DNA of 64,000 nt. Source: Microbacterium sp. AK031. Lineage in GTDB: Bacteria; Actinomycetota; Actinomycetes; Actinomycetales; Microbacteriaceae. The notes beneath the pieces were generated by a model, which did not search any database, was not told the origin of the DNA, and saw only the letters and a list, made by a program, of their open reading frames with translations. The DNA lies in the NCBI RefSeq assembly GCF_024807145.1, contig NZ_JANUCA010000001.1, positions 124,001 through 188,000 on the forward strand, read 5' to 3'. Position 1 is the stretch's first letter. Every line of letters begins with the position of its first letter. A program made the translations under genes and the position numbers. This document shows positions 55,012-63,715 of this stretch, piece after piece.

Positions 55012-56508
55012 TCACTGCTTTCCGAAGACGGGGTTGTGGACCTCGCCGAGGTTGATGTGCACCGCCTGCTGGTCGGTGTAGAAGTCGATCGATCGGTAGC
55101 CGCCCTCGTGGCCGAGGCCGGACGCCTTCACACCGCCGAAGGGCGTGCGCAGGTCGCGCACGTTGTTGCTGTTAAGCCACACCATGCCCGCTTCGACATC
55201 GCCCGCGAAGTTGTGGGCGCGCTTGAGGTCGTTCGTCCAGATGTACGCGGCGAGACCGTACTTCGTGTTGTTCGCCAGAGCCAGCGCCTCCTCGTCGGAG
55301 GAGAAGGGGGTGATCGCGACGACGGGGCCGAAGATCTCCTCCTGGAAGATGCGGGCGTCGGGGTATACGTCGGCGAACACTGTGGGGGAGACATAGTTGC
55401 CGGTCTCGAAGCCCTCCGGTCGCCCGCCACCGGCGACGAGACGTCCCTCGGTCTTGCCGATCTCGACGTAGCTCATGACCTTCTCGTAGTGCTCGGGGTG
55501 CACCAGAGCGCCGACCTCGGTGGTCGGGTCGTTCGGCAACCCGACCTTGACCCGCTTCGCCTGAGCGGCGTACTTCTCGACGAACTCGTCATAGATCGAC
55601 TGCTCGACGAGGATACGGCTGCCTGCGGTGCAGCGCTCGCCGTTGAGCGAGAACACCCCGAAGATCGTGGCGTTGACCGCGGCATCCAGATCGGCGTCGG
55701 CGAAGACGACCGCCGGCGACTTGCCTCCGAGCTCCATCGACAGCCCCTTGAGGTATGGGGCGGCATTGGCGAAGATCAGCTGCCCGGTCGAGCTCTCTCC
55801 GGTGAAGGAGATGAGCGGCACGTCGGGATGCTTCACGAGCGCATCGCCGGCATCCTCGCCGAGGCCGTTCACGAGGTTGAAGACGCCCTTCGGGAGTCCG
55901 GCCTCCTCGAAGATCCCTGCCCACAACGACGCCGACAGTGGCGTGAACTCGGCAGGCTTCAGCACGACGGTGTTGCCGGTCGCGAGTGCGGGGCCGAGCT
56001 TCCACGACTCCAGCATGAACGGCGTGTTCCACGGCGTGATGAGGCCGGCGACCCCGATCGGCTTGCGATTGACGTAGTTGATCTGACGACCGGGCACCTT
56101 GAACGTGTCATCCGCCTGCGCGACGATCAGGTCGGCGAAGAAGCGGAAGTTCTCCGCAGCACGTCGCGCCTGGCCCAGTGCCTGCGTGATCGGCAGGCCG
56201 GAGTCGTAGGACTCCAGCTCGGCGAGACGCTGGTCGCGTGACTCGACGATGTCGGCGATGCGGTGCAGCACGCGCGAGCGCTCGCGGGGGAGCATCTTCG
56301 GCCAGGGGCCGTCGTCGAACGCGCGCTTGGCGGCTGCGACGGCGAGATCGATGTCGGCCTTCTTGCCGGCGGACGCCGTCGTGTAGTTCTCATTGGTCAC
56401 CGGATCGAGCACGTCGAACGTGTCGCCGTCGACGGAGTCGATGAACGCGCCGTCGATGTAGTGCTGGATGTGATCGGGAAGATCAGCGGGGATGCGTGAA
56501 TCTGTCAT
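55012..56508 (-). CDS. hpaE: 5-carboxymethyl-2-hydroxymuconate semialdehyde dehydrogenase
   Basis: NAD-dependent oxidation of the ring-cleavage product of HpaD. The 498-residue aldehyde dehydrogenase has the general-base Glu in MELGGKSP near 270 and the catalytic Cys in NGERCTAGSR near 305. GGAGGAACC precedes ATG 56508; the 34 codons upstream are not part of the gene. It lies 13 bases downstream of the GntR regulator gene and ten bases upstream of hpaD. Confidence 0.94.
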   Translation of the reverse strand: MTDSRIPADLPDHIQHYIDGAFIDSVDGDTFDVLDPVTNENYTTASAGKKADIDLAVAAAKRAFDDGPWPKMLPRERSRVLHRIADIVESRDQRLAELESYDSGLPITQALGQARRAAENFRFFADLIVAQADDTFKVPGRQINYVNRKPIGVAGLITPWNTPFMLESWKLGPALATGNTVVLKPAEFTPLSASLWAGIFEEAGLPKGVFNLVNGLGEDAGDALVKHPDVPLISFTGESSTGQLIFANAAPYLKGLSMELGGKSPAVVFADADLDAAVNATIFGVFSLNGERCTAGSRILVEQSIYDEFVEKYAAQAKRVKVGLPNDPTTEVGALVHPEHYEKVMSYVEIGKTEGRLVAGGGRPEGFETGNYVSPTVFADVYPDARIFQEEIFGPVVAITPFSSDEEALALANNTKYGLAAYIWTNDLKRAHNFAGDVEAGMVWLNSNNVRDLRTPFGGVKASGLGHEGGYRSIDFYTDQQAVHINLGEVHNPVFGKQ

Positions 56509-56521
56509 GGTTCCTCCGGTG

Positions 56522-57199
56522 TCAGTGGACGTGCATGTCGACGGCTTCGTCGGGGTGCTCTTTCGTGAGATAGGCATCGAGTGTGGCCGAGTGGTGGTCG
56601 CGCGCGGCACGTTCGATCTCTGAGATCTGGGCGCCGTTCTCGATCAGCGCGACGATGTGCTCGTGCTCGCGCACCGATTCATGAGCGCGCCCCGGTACGA
56701 AGCTGAACGTCGAATCGCGCAGTCTGTTCAGCCGTGCCATCTCGAGCGTGACGAGTTCGTGCAGCCGCGGGTTCGGGCAGGGGGCGATCAGCGCGGCGTG
56801 GAACTGCTGGTTGAGCCGTGTGAATGCCGGCGGATCGAAGTGGTCGAGGGTGTCGATCATCTGCGCGTTGATCGCACGAGCCAGTCGCAGGTCGTCTGCG
56901 GTCAGGTGTCGCGCCGACATCGCGGTGGCGCTGCCCTCCAGGATGCTGAGCGCCTCCATGCTGTGCCGGTACTGGGTGTCGTCGACCATGGCGACCCTGG
57001 CGCCGACGTTGTGCTCGAAGTGCACGAGTCCCTCGGCTTCGAGCTGTCGGATCGCCTCACGCACCGGCACGACGCTCATGTCGAGCTCGCCGGCGATCGT
57101 GCCGAGCACCAGCCGGTACCCCGGGGTGTAGGTCTGGCCAGCGATCCGCTCCTTGATCCACTGGTACGCCTGCTGCGACTTGCTGAGCATCTTCGTCAT
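56522..57199 (-). CDS. GntR family regulator, FadR/FCD subfamily
   Basis: A 225-residue regulator: winged helix at about 8-75 with LDMSVVPVREAIRQLEAEGL, then an all-helical FCD ligand domain whose metal-binding His residues fit HHSAT and the Asn/His in LNQQFHAAL. It overlaps the upstream FAH-RraA gene by four bases, so it is produced within the operon it probably controls. The effector may be homoprotocatechuate or a downstream dicarboxylate. Confidence 0.9.
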   Translation of the reverse strand: MTKMLSKSQQAYQWIKERIAGQTYTPGYRLVLGTIAGELDMSVVPVREAIRQLEAEGLVHFEHNVGARVAMVDDTQYRHSMEALSILEGSATAMSARHLTADDLRLARAINAQMIDTLDHFDPPAFTRLNQQFHAALIAPCPNPRLHELVTLEMARLNRLRDSTFSFVPGRAHESVREHEHIVALIENGAQISEIERAARDHHSATLDAYLTKEHPDEAVDMHVH

Positions 57200-58665
57200 G
57201 CGCGATCGCCTTCCCTCATGGCGCGCGACGCCTCGTACTTCGCCCGCCACTCCGCGTTCATCGGGAACAGGCCGTCGACCGGATGCCCTGCCTCCACCTG
57301 CACGGCGATCCAGGCATCCTCGTCCTCCTGTGCGAGGGTCGCGTCCGCGATCTCGGCGGCGATGGACGGCGGGATCACGATCACGCCGTCGCTGTCTCCG
57401 ACGATGATGTCGCCGGGCTGCACCGCTGCGCCGCCGCAGCCGATCGTGACGTCCAGTTCCCAGGGCACGTGCTTGCGGCCGAGTACCGAGGGATGCGCGC
57501 CCTGCGAGAACACCGGCAGACCGATACGGGCGACCTCGTCGAAGTCGCGCACGCCGCCGTCGGTGACGACGCCGGCCGCGCCTCGGGTCTTCGCACGCAG
57601 GGCCAGGATGTCGCCGAGGGTGCCGGTCGCGGCATCCCCCCGTGCCTCGATCACGATGATCTCGCCGTCGCCGACAGCGTCGAACAGGCGCTTCTGCGCG
57701 TTGTAGCCGCCGCCGTGACTGGTGAAGAGATCTTCGCGGGCCGGGATGAACCGCAGCGTGCGTGCGGTGCCGACGATCTTCGTGCCGGGGATGTTGGCGG
57801 AGACGCCGTCGATGAAACAGGCGTGATGGCCGCGCTTGCGCAGCTGGGAGGAGAGGCCGGCGGTCGGCGCCATCTCGAGCTTGGCGCGCAGTTCGGGGGA
57901 GAGGCCGGATGCCGCGGGCTCGAGCCCTGCCTCTTCGGCGGATCCCCACGCCTCGGTGCGCTGGGTGTCGTCGACGCTCGGCATCGACCCCAGAGTCTCG
58001 TCGAACGGCGCATCGCCCTGCGTGACGGTGGTCGCCAGACGACCTGATGACGGCGCGCCCGGCGCATTCGGGGCATCGACCTCGACCTCGACGACGTCGC
58101 CGGGGACGATCACGGATGATCCCGCAGGTGTGCCGGTGAGGATGACGTCTCCGGTCTCGAGCGTGAAGTGCTGGGAGAGATCGGCGACGAACTGGGCGAG
58201 CGGGAAGATAAGTCCTGCGGAGGTGTCGTCCTGGCGAAGCTCGCCATTGACCCAGGTCCGGACACGGATGTCGGTGGGATCGACGTCTCGAGCGTCGATC
58301 AGGTTCGGACCGAGCGGAGTGTACCCGTCGCCGCCCTTGGATCGGACGTTCGAGCCCTTGTCATTCGCCCGCAGATCGTACAGACCGAGATCGTTGGCGG
58401 CGGTGACGGACGCCACATGCGACCAGGCTTCGGCGATGCCGACGTGACGAGCGGGCGCGCCGATCACGAGGGCGATCTCACCCTCGAAAGCGAGCAGCTC
58501 GGTTCCCGCTGGACGTTCGACGGTGCCGCCGGATGCCGCGACAGAGCTTGCAGCCTTGAAGAAGTAGGAGGGGTGTGCGGGCCGCCGGCCGCGCTGATCC
58601 GCGCGGGAGACATAGCTGAGGTGCACCGCGATGATCTTGCCGGGGCGGGTGATCGAGTCCGTCAC
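57196..58665 (-). CDS. hpaG: Fusion of FAH-family isomerase/decarboxylase and RraA-like aldolase/decarboxylase
   Basis: A 489-residue protein with two non-homologous parts. Residues about 10-225 are a fumarylacetoacetate-hydrolase domain: metal Glu pair in FEGEIALV near 60, Asp in TAANDLGLYD near 90 and GPNLIDARDV. Residues about 260-480 are RraA-like: GDILALRAK near 355 and the metal/catalytic Arg-Asp in TDGGVRDFDE near 372. In this pathway HpaG must decarboxylate and isomerise 5-oxopent-3-ene-1,2,5-tricarboxylate. In E. coli two FAH domains do this; here the second is replaced by an RraA domain. The division of labour is inference. GTG start, AGGAGG eight bases upstream. Confidence 0.85.
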   Translation of the reverse strand: MTDSITRPGKIIAVHLSYVSRADQRGRRPAHPSYFFKAASSVAASGGTVERPAGTELLAFEGEIALVIGAPARHVGIAEAWSHVASVTAANDLGLYDLRANDKGSNVRSKGGDGYTPLGPNLIDARDVDPTDIRVRTWVNGELRQDDTSAGLIFPLAQFVADLSQHFTLETGDVILTGTPAGSSVIVPGDVVEVEVDAPNAPGAPSSGRLATTVTQGDAPFDETLGSMPSVDDTQRTEAWGSAEEAGLEPAASGLSPELRAKLEMAPTAGLSSQLRKRGHHACFIDGVSANIPGTKIVGTARTLRFIPAREDLFTSHGGGYNAQKRLFDAVGDGEIIVIEARGDAATGTLGDILALRAKTRGAAGVVTDGGVRDFDEVARIGLPVFSQGAHPSVLGRKHVPWELDVTIGCGGAAVQPGDIIVGDSDGVIVIPPSIAAEIADATLAQEDEDAWIAVQVEAGHPVDGLFPMNAEWRAKYEASRAMREGDRA

Positions 58666-58699
58666 GTGAGGCGCCTCCTTGCGTCATGAGCATCGCTCT

Positions 58700-58735
58700 T
58701 GTGCGATGTATTTGAAATCGTATATCATCCTGACA
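58700..58735. promoter_or_regulatory. Divergent promoter region of the homoprotocatechuate cluster
   Basis: An A/T-rich segment between the FAH-RraA fusion and the transporter. It holds GATGTAT and ATATCATC as an imperfect inverted repeat around TTGAAATCGT, a plausible GntR operator. I cannot fix the -10 and -35 boxes. Confidence 0.3.
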
Positions 58736-58804
58736 TCGGGTGGCAAGCATCGCTTCGACGCGAGACCTCGCCCCCGGACAACGACGTCACACAAGGAGCT
58801 TTCA

Positions 58805-60178
58805 ATGACTGATCAGCCCGGCTTCACGCCGACAGGCACCATCGCCAGCGCGGCAGATCGCCGCCGCGTCGTCTTCGCCACGGTGGTCGGCACGACCGTC
58901 GAGTGGTACGACTTCTTCATCTACGCCACGGCCGTCGGCCTCGTGTTCGGGCAGCTGTTCTTCGCTGCGCTCGGCACGAACACCGTGATCCTCGGGTTCG
59001 CCACCGTGGGCATCAGCTTCCTCTTCCGCCCGCTCGGCGCCTTCCTCGCCGGCCACTTCGGCGACAGACTCGGCCGCAAGCGCGTGCTGATGTGGACGCT
59101 CATCCTGATGGGTGTGGCCACGTCGCTGATCGGCGTGCTGCCGACGGCGGAGGTCATCGGCATCGGCGCCCCGATCATGCTGGTCTTCCTGCGCATCCTG
59201 CAGGGCATCTCGGCCGGTGGTGAGTGGGGCGGCGCCGTGCTGATGGCCGTCGAGCACGCCCCCAGGAAGAGGCGCGGCATCTTCGGCGCATCCCCGCAGA
59301 TCGGCGTGCCGCTCGGTCTGCTGCTGGCATCCGGCGTCATGGCGATCATGACCGCGATCGCCCCCGGTGACCAGTTCCTCGCCTGGGGCTGGCGCATCCC
59401 GTTCCTGCTCAGCGTCGTGCTCATCCTGATCGGCTACTACGTGCGCCGCAACGTCGAGGAGAGCCCGGTGTTCGCCGAGCTCGCCGAGCGCAAGGAGAAG
59501 GCGAAGATGCCCATCGTGCAGCTCTTCCGCAAGCACACGCTGCTCGTCGTCATCGCCGCCCTGGTGTTCGCCGGCAACAACGCGATCGGGTACATGACCA
59601 CCGGTGGTTACATCCAGGGGTACACGACCGACCCCGAGGGGCCGATCGGCCTTGAGCGCGGTCCTGTGCTCTGGGCGGTCACCGGATCTGCCGTCACGTG
59701 GCTGCTCACGACGCTCTTCGCCGGTTGGATCTCCGATCGGATCGGCCGCCGCAACACCTACATCGCCGGATGGATCATGCAGCTCGGCGGTGTGATCCTC
59801 CTCTTCCCACTCGTCAACACCGGCAATGTCGGGTCGATCTTCGCGGCCCTCGCGATCCTCACGATCGGGCTCGGATTCACATACGGTCCTCAGGCGGCGC
59901 TGTACACCGAACTGTTCCCCGCATCCATCCGGTTCTCCGGCGTCTCGATCTCGTACGCGATCGGCGCGATCGTCGGAGGCGCGTTCGCCCCGACCATCGC
60001 CGCGGCGATCGTCGCCGCGACCGGCTCCACAGAGATGGTCACCTGGTATCTCGCAGGCATGACGTTGATCGGCCTGATCGCAACCCTCCTGCTCCGCGAC
60101 CGCAGCGGCATCCCGCTGGGCCCGGATCACGAGGAAGAGCAGACCGTCAGCCCGATCTACGGTCTCGCCAAGGCCTGA
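58805..60178 (+). CDS. MFS transporter, metabolite:H+ symporter type
   Basis: A 457-residue membrane protein with twelve predicted helices. GTTVEWYDFFIYATA near residue 30 and the loop motif GHFGDRLGRKRVLM near 92 identify the MHS branch (KgtP, ShiA, aromatic-acid uptake). AAGGAG lies six bases before ATG 58805. Divergent from the ring-cleavage operon and followed by an aromatic hydroxylase, so it most likely imports the aromatic acid. HpaX-like function is inference. Confidence 0.88.
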   Translation: MTDQPGFTPTGTIASAADRRRVVFATVVGTTVEWYDFFIYATAVGLVFGQLFFAALGTNTVILGFATVGISFLFRPLGAFLAGHFGDRLGRKRVLMWTLILMGVATSLIGVLPTAEVIGIGAPIMLVFLRILQGISAGGEWGGAVLMAVEHAPRKRRGIFGASPQIGVPLGLLLASGVMAIMTAIAPGDQFLAWGWRIPFLLSVVLILIGYYVRRNVEESPVFAELAERKEKAKMPIVQLFRKHTLLVVIAALVFAGNNAIGYMTTGGYIQGYTTDPEGPIGLERGPVLWAVTGSAVTWLLTTLFAGWISDRIGRRNTYIAGWIMQLGGVILLFPLVNTGNVGSIFAALAILTIGLGFTYGPQAALYTELFPASIRFSGVSISYAIGAIVGGAFAPTIAAAIVAATGSTEMVTWYLAGMTLIGLIATLLLRDRSGIPLGPDHEEEQTVSPIYGLAKA

Positions 60179-60190
60179 CGCCTCCCGTGG

Positions 60191-60218
60191 GGGGGCGGAT
60201 GCTGCGGCATCCGCCCCC
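60191..60218 (+). terminator. Strong hairpin between transporter and monooxygenase genes
   Basis: GGGGGCGGATGC pairs perfectly with GCATCCGCCCCC (12 base pairs, loop TGCG). No T tract follows. It may reduce rather than stop read-through into the monooxygenase gene, which has AAGGAG at its start. Confidence 0.55.
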
Positions 60219-60241
60219 GCGATCAAGAAGAAGGAGTTCCG

Positions 60242-62107
60242 ATGCAGTTCCATCACCACGGCTATGTCTCGCAGGATCCACGCATCGTCGCGGCCACAGG
60301 TACCGGCGTCGATCGGCCCGTTGAGCTGCCGGATGAGACTGACGTGCTCATCGTCGGATCGGGACCGGCCGGCATGCTCCTTGCCGCGCAGATGTCGCAG
60401 TTCCCGGACGTCACGACGCGGATCATCGAGAAGCGGGATGGAAGGCTCGTCCTCGGTCAGGCAGACGGTATCCAGCCGCGCAGCGTCGAGACGTTCCAGG
60501 CCTTCGGCTTCGCCGAGCGCATCACCGCCGAGGCCTACAACATCGCGTACATGAACTTCTGGGGGCCCGATCCGGAGCACCCCGAGAACATCATCCGCAC
60601 CACGCGCACCGAGGACTACGGGCTCAAGATCAGCGAGTTCCCGCACCTCATCGTGAACCAGGCGCGGGTGCTGGACTACTTCGCCGAGGCGGCTGCCGAT
60701 GGCCCGGGGCGCATCACTCCCGACTACGGAGTGGGATTCGTCGGCCTCAGCGTGCATGACGACGGCGAGTACCCCGTCGAGGTGCGGGTGCGTCACACGG
60801 CAGAGGGGCGTGAGGGTGAGGAGCGCACGATCCGTGCGAAGTACGTCGTCGGCAGCGACGGCGCTCGCAGCGGTGTGCGCGAGGCGATCGGCCGCACCCA
60901 CATGGGGGCTTTCTCGGCCCACGCCTGGGGCGTCATGGATGTGCTCGTCAACACGGACTTCCCTGATTGGCGCACCAAGTGCGCCATCAACGCGGAGGCC
61001 GGGAACATCCTGCACATCCCGCGTGAAGGCGGCTACCTCAGCCGCGTCTACGTCGACCTCGGTGAGGTGGCGGAGAATGACCATCACCAGGTGCGTAAGA
61101 CCCCGATCGAGACGATCATCGCCAAGGCGAACGAGATCCTGCATCCGTACACGCTGGATGTGAAGGAGGTCGCCTGGCACAGTGTGTACGAGGTCGGACA
61201 TCGGGTCACCGACGGGTTCGACGACGCCCTCGATTCGGAGCGCTCGCCGCGCGTGTTCCTCACCGGCGACGCCTGCCACACGCACAGTGCGAAGGCGGGG
61301 CAGGGCATGAACGTCTCGATGCAGGACGGGTTCAATCTGGGCTGGAAGCTGGGCAGCGTGCTCACAGGGCGCAGCCCGGAATCGCTGCTGTCGACGTACT
61401 CCGCCGAGCGGCAGCCGGTGGCGCAGCAGCTGATCGACTTCGACCGCGAATGGTCATCGCTGATGGCCCGCAAGCCGGGGGAGATCTCCGACCCGCAGGA
61501 GCTCGCGAACTACTACCTGGCGACGGCCGAGTTCCCCTCAGGATTCATGACGCAGTACACGCAGTCGGCGATCACAGGCTCGAATGCGCATCAGGCGCTC
61601 GCCGCCGGGTTCCCGATCGGCAAGCGCTTCAAATCGGCAGAGGTCGTTCGCGTGTGCGACGGCAACGTCGTGCATCTCGGACACCATGCGAAGGCTGACG
61701 GGCGTTGGCGCGTGTACGCTTTCGCGGACACGTCGGGCGCGCGCCTCGGTGAGTGGGCGTCGGCCGTCTCGTCGGTCATCGCCCGGTACACGCCGGCGGA
61801 TGCTGACGTGGATGCCGTGTTCGATGTGAAGGCGATCCACCAGCCGGCTTTCGAGGACATCGAGATCATGTCCTCCCCGCCGCTGTTCCTGCCGAAGACC
61901 GGCCCGCTGGGGCTGACCGACTGGGAGAAGGTGTACACGGCGGCGCCCAACGCCTGGTCGATGACCGACATCTTCGACGAGCGCGAGCTGAGCCGCGACG
62001 GGGTCGTGGTGGTCGTGCGCCCCGACCAGTACGTGGCTGCCGTGCTGCCGCTGGATGCGGTGTCCGAGCTGGAGGAGTTCCTGTCGGGCGTCTTCCTGCC
62101 CGCCTGA
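60242..62107 (+). CDS. FAD-dependent aromatic monooxygenase, phenol 2-monooxygenase / MobA type
   Basis: A 621-residue single-component flavoprotein hydroxylase. The FAD site GSGPAGMLLA is near residue 40, GQADGIQPRS near 77 and the second FAD motif LTGDACHTHSAKAGQGMN near 345; a thioredoxin-like C-terminal domain (about 430-620) is typical of phenol hydroxylase and 3-hydroxybenzoate 4-hydroxylase. In this cluster it would make homoprotocatechuate from a hydroxyphenylacetate; 3-hydroxyphenylacetate, by analogy with 3-hydroxybenzoate and MobA, is the best guess. No HpaBC genes are present. Confidence 0.85.
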   Translation: MQFHHHGYVSQDPRIVAATGTGVDRPVELPDETDVLIVGSGPAGMLLAAQMSQFPDVTTRIIEKRDGRLVLGQADGIQPRSVETFQAFGFAERITAEAYNIAYMNFWGPDPEHPENIIRTTRTEDYGLKISEFPHLIVNQARVLDYFAEAAADGPGRITPDYGVGFVGLSVHDDGEYPVEVRVRHTAEGREGEERTIRAKYVVGSDGARSGVREAIGRTHMGAFSAHAWGVMDVLVNTDFPDWRTKCAINAEAGNILHIPREGGYLSRVYVDLGEVAENDHHQVRKTPIETIIAKANEILHPYTLDVKEVAWHSVYEVGHRVTDGFDDALDSERSPRVFLTGDACHTHSAKAGQGMNVSMQDGFNLGWKLGSVLTGRSPESLLSTYSAERQPVAQQLIDFDREWSSLMARKPGEISDPQELANYYLATAEFPSGFMTQYTQSAITGSNAHQALAAGFPIGKRFKSAEVVRVCDGNVVHLGHHAKADGRWRVYAFADTSGARLGEWASAVSSVIARYTPADADVDAVFDVKAIHQPAFEDIEIMSSPPLFLPKTGPLGLTDWEKVYTAAPNAWSMTDIFDERELSRDGVVVVVRPDQYVAAVLPLDAVSELEEFLSGVFLPA

Positions 62108-62239
62108 GCCAGGTGCGCTCGCGTTGGCGCCGGCCTAGTCGGAAAACCCAGACCAGGCGGCGTGTCGACGGCGTGGACGCGTTCATCGACTGGTCGCCAT
62201 GCGCTCGGTAGGGTGAAACGAGCCGATCGAAGGAGTCCA

Positions 62240-62743
62240 ATGTCGCAATCGACGGTTGACCTGACACCGAAGACAGGTCTTCCGGGTGTGCGGATCGTGA
62301 CCAACATCCGTCGTCTGGTGATAGTCGCGGCGCTTGCCGCGTTCGCGTACGGTGCCTTCCTGACTGGGAGTAAGGGGTATTGCCCTGGCGGGATGAACTC
62401 GGATGACGAGTTCCTCGACGCCAGTGGCAACGTCACCGAGGTGGCACCGACCTGCATCAACCTCGTGCTTCGCCCGAGTGGTCTGATCTACGTTGCGATC
62501 ATCGCAATCGTCATCGGCGTTCTCACGCGGGTGCTGCGCCGTGCGAGCGATGAGACAACCGCAGTGCGCTCGCTCGATCGTGCGGCTGCGGCGATCGCAA
62601 TCCTGGTGATCGTCTCCATCGTCATCAGTTGGGTCTGGTTCAGGATGATCCCGATCACAGAATGGGACGGCACCGGCACCGTATTCGCTCCATTCCCATT
62701 CGGATCCATCGACGTCGCGATCACCCCTGGCGTGACTGTCTGA
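62240..62743 (+). CDS. Uncharacterised membrane protein
   Basis: A 167-residue product with hydrophobic segments at about residues 23-43, 78-95 and 108-130. The loop between the first two holds Cys residues (GYCPGGMN and PTCINLV) that may form a disulfide outside the cell. AAGGAG precedes ATG 62240. No family recognised. The next lipoprotein gene starts six bases downstream, so the two may be functionally linked. Confidence 0.65.
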   Translation: MSQSTVDLTPKTGLPGVRIVTNIRRLVIVAALAAFAYGAFLTGSKGYCPGGMNSDDEFLDASGNVTEVAPTCINLVLRPSGLIYVAIIAIVIGVLTRVLRRASDETTAVRSLDRAAAAIAILVIVSIVISWVWFRMIPITEWDGTGTVFAPFPFGSIDVAITPGVTV

Positions 62744-62749
62744 CGTCGA

Positions 62750-63595
62750 ATGAGCATCAGCGTGCGGCACATCACACACGTCTCGATCCTGTCGATCGCA
62801 GCGTTGCTGTTGGCCGGGTGCACTGCACCGGGTGCCGAGGAGAGCATCGAAGACATCTGCCCAGATCCCATGGTCCTCACGTGCGATACAGGGATCACGC
62901 AGCCGATCGTCATCAACACCGACGACGCTTCGGACGAGGACGTCACCGAGTTCGCCGATCGTCTGGCCGTCGCCGCGTCAGCTCAGTCGGAGACGGTTCT
63001 GCTTCGGGCCGAATCCGACGATTCCCGTGTGTTGGACCCAGAGGTGGCACCTCTGCCCCGATGGGAGGTCACCTTGGAACCTGGCGGTTCAGATCAGTTC
63101 ACATCCGATCTCGCAGGCACATTGGCAGCCGCAGCCGTTCCCGGTGCAACCAGGATCGTCGGCGCCGGCGGCTGGCACTACGTCACCGTCGAGAATCTCG
63201 AACAGTTCGAGGATGTCTTCATTCAGGTGTCATCCACGCCTCTGTTCACGCACGGAGGAACGTACACTCTGCAGGCGCTGGAGGAACATCTTCGGATCGT
63301 CCACGTCCCGAGCCGTACCACGGACGAGGCCATCATCGAGATCATCCAGATCGCGCGAGAATTCCCCGGCGCGGAGGTCCTCCTGGAAGCTCCCACCTCA
63401 GGAGAGCAGTACCCGACCCTTTACGTCTCGAGGTTGACTCCCGCGCAGGTCCAGGAAGTGGATGCGCGACTTCGCGACCCCCGCCTGGCAGATGCCGACG
63501 TAGACGGCTATGCGCTTGAGTACGTCCTGGGATCCCTCGACGCGGATGGGACGACATATGTGGGTGGGACCTTCGGTGGAGTCCCCACCGGATGA
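62750..63595 (+). CDS. Uncharacterised lipoprotein
   Basis: A 281-residue precursor with signal peptide and lipobox LLAGC (Cys about residue 24). The mature part has two Cys (DICPDP and LTCDTG) close to the N-terminus and then repeated short alpha/beta units. No family recognised. The gene follows the membrane protein by six bases. Its stop codon lies within an 8-base tandem repeat that sits inside an inverted repeat, so slippage there could change the last residues. Confidence 0.6.
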   Translation: MSISVRHITHVSILSIAALLLAGCTAPGAEESIEDICPDPMVLTCDTGITQPIVINTDDASDEDVTEFADRLAVAASAQSETVLLRAESDDSRVLDPEVAPLPRWEVTLEPGGSDQFTSDLAGTLAAAAVPGATRIVGAGGWHYVTVENLEQFEDVFIQVSSTPLFTHGGTYTLQALEEHLRIVHVPSRTTDEAIIEIIQIAREFPGAEVLLEAPTSGEQYPTLYVSRLTPAQVQEVDARLRDPRLADADVDGYALEYVLGSLDADGTTYVGGTFGGVPTG

Positions 63596-63630
63596 CCGGA
63601 TGACCGGATGACCGGAACCCCGGTGGGGAC
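63581..63630. terminator. Inverted repeat enclosing the lipoprotein stop codon
   Basis: GTCCCCACCGG (63581-63591) and CCGGTGGGGAC (63620-63630) are perfectly complementary. The loop is made almost entirely of GATGACCG repeats. A terminator role is likely. Confidence 0.5.
63587..63616 (+). repeat. Tandem repeat, 8-base unit GATGACCG
   Basis: Three full copies (63591-63614) plus a preceding ACCG and a following GA. The first copy contains the in-frame TGA of the lipoprotein gene. Confidence 0.9.
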
Positions 63631-63641
63631 GGAATCGATCT

Positions 63642-63659
63642 GCATGACACGTGTCATGC
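63642..63659. promoter_or_regulatory. Perfect 18-bp palindrome upstream of the ABC ATPase fragment
   Basis: GCATGACACGTGTCATGC is its own reverse complement. Its length and position 57 bases before the ABC start codon suit a TetR- or PadR-type repressor operator. Confidence 0.6.
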
Positions 63660-63715
63660 GAATGAGGTGACAGCGCCTTCCGGATTCGGCAGCGCGCCGC
63701 CGCCAGGCTGGAGGC

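Noticed and set aside
62108..62239. Regulatory element after the monooxygenase gene
   Set aside because: Apart from the AAGGAG of the next gene I see no hairpin or repeat strong enough to report.
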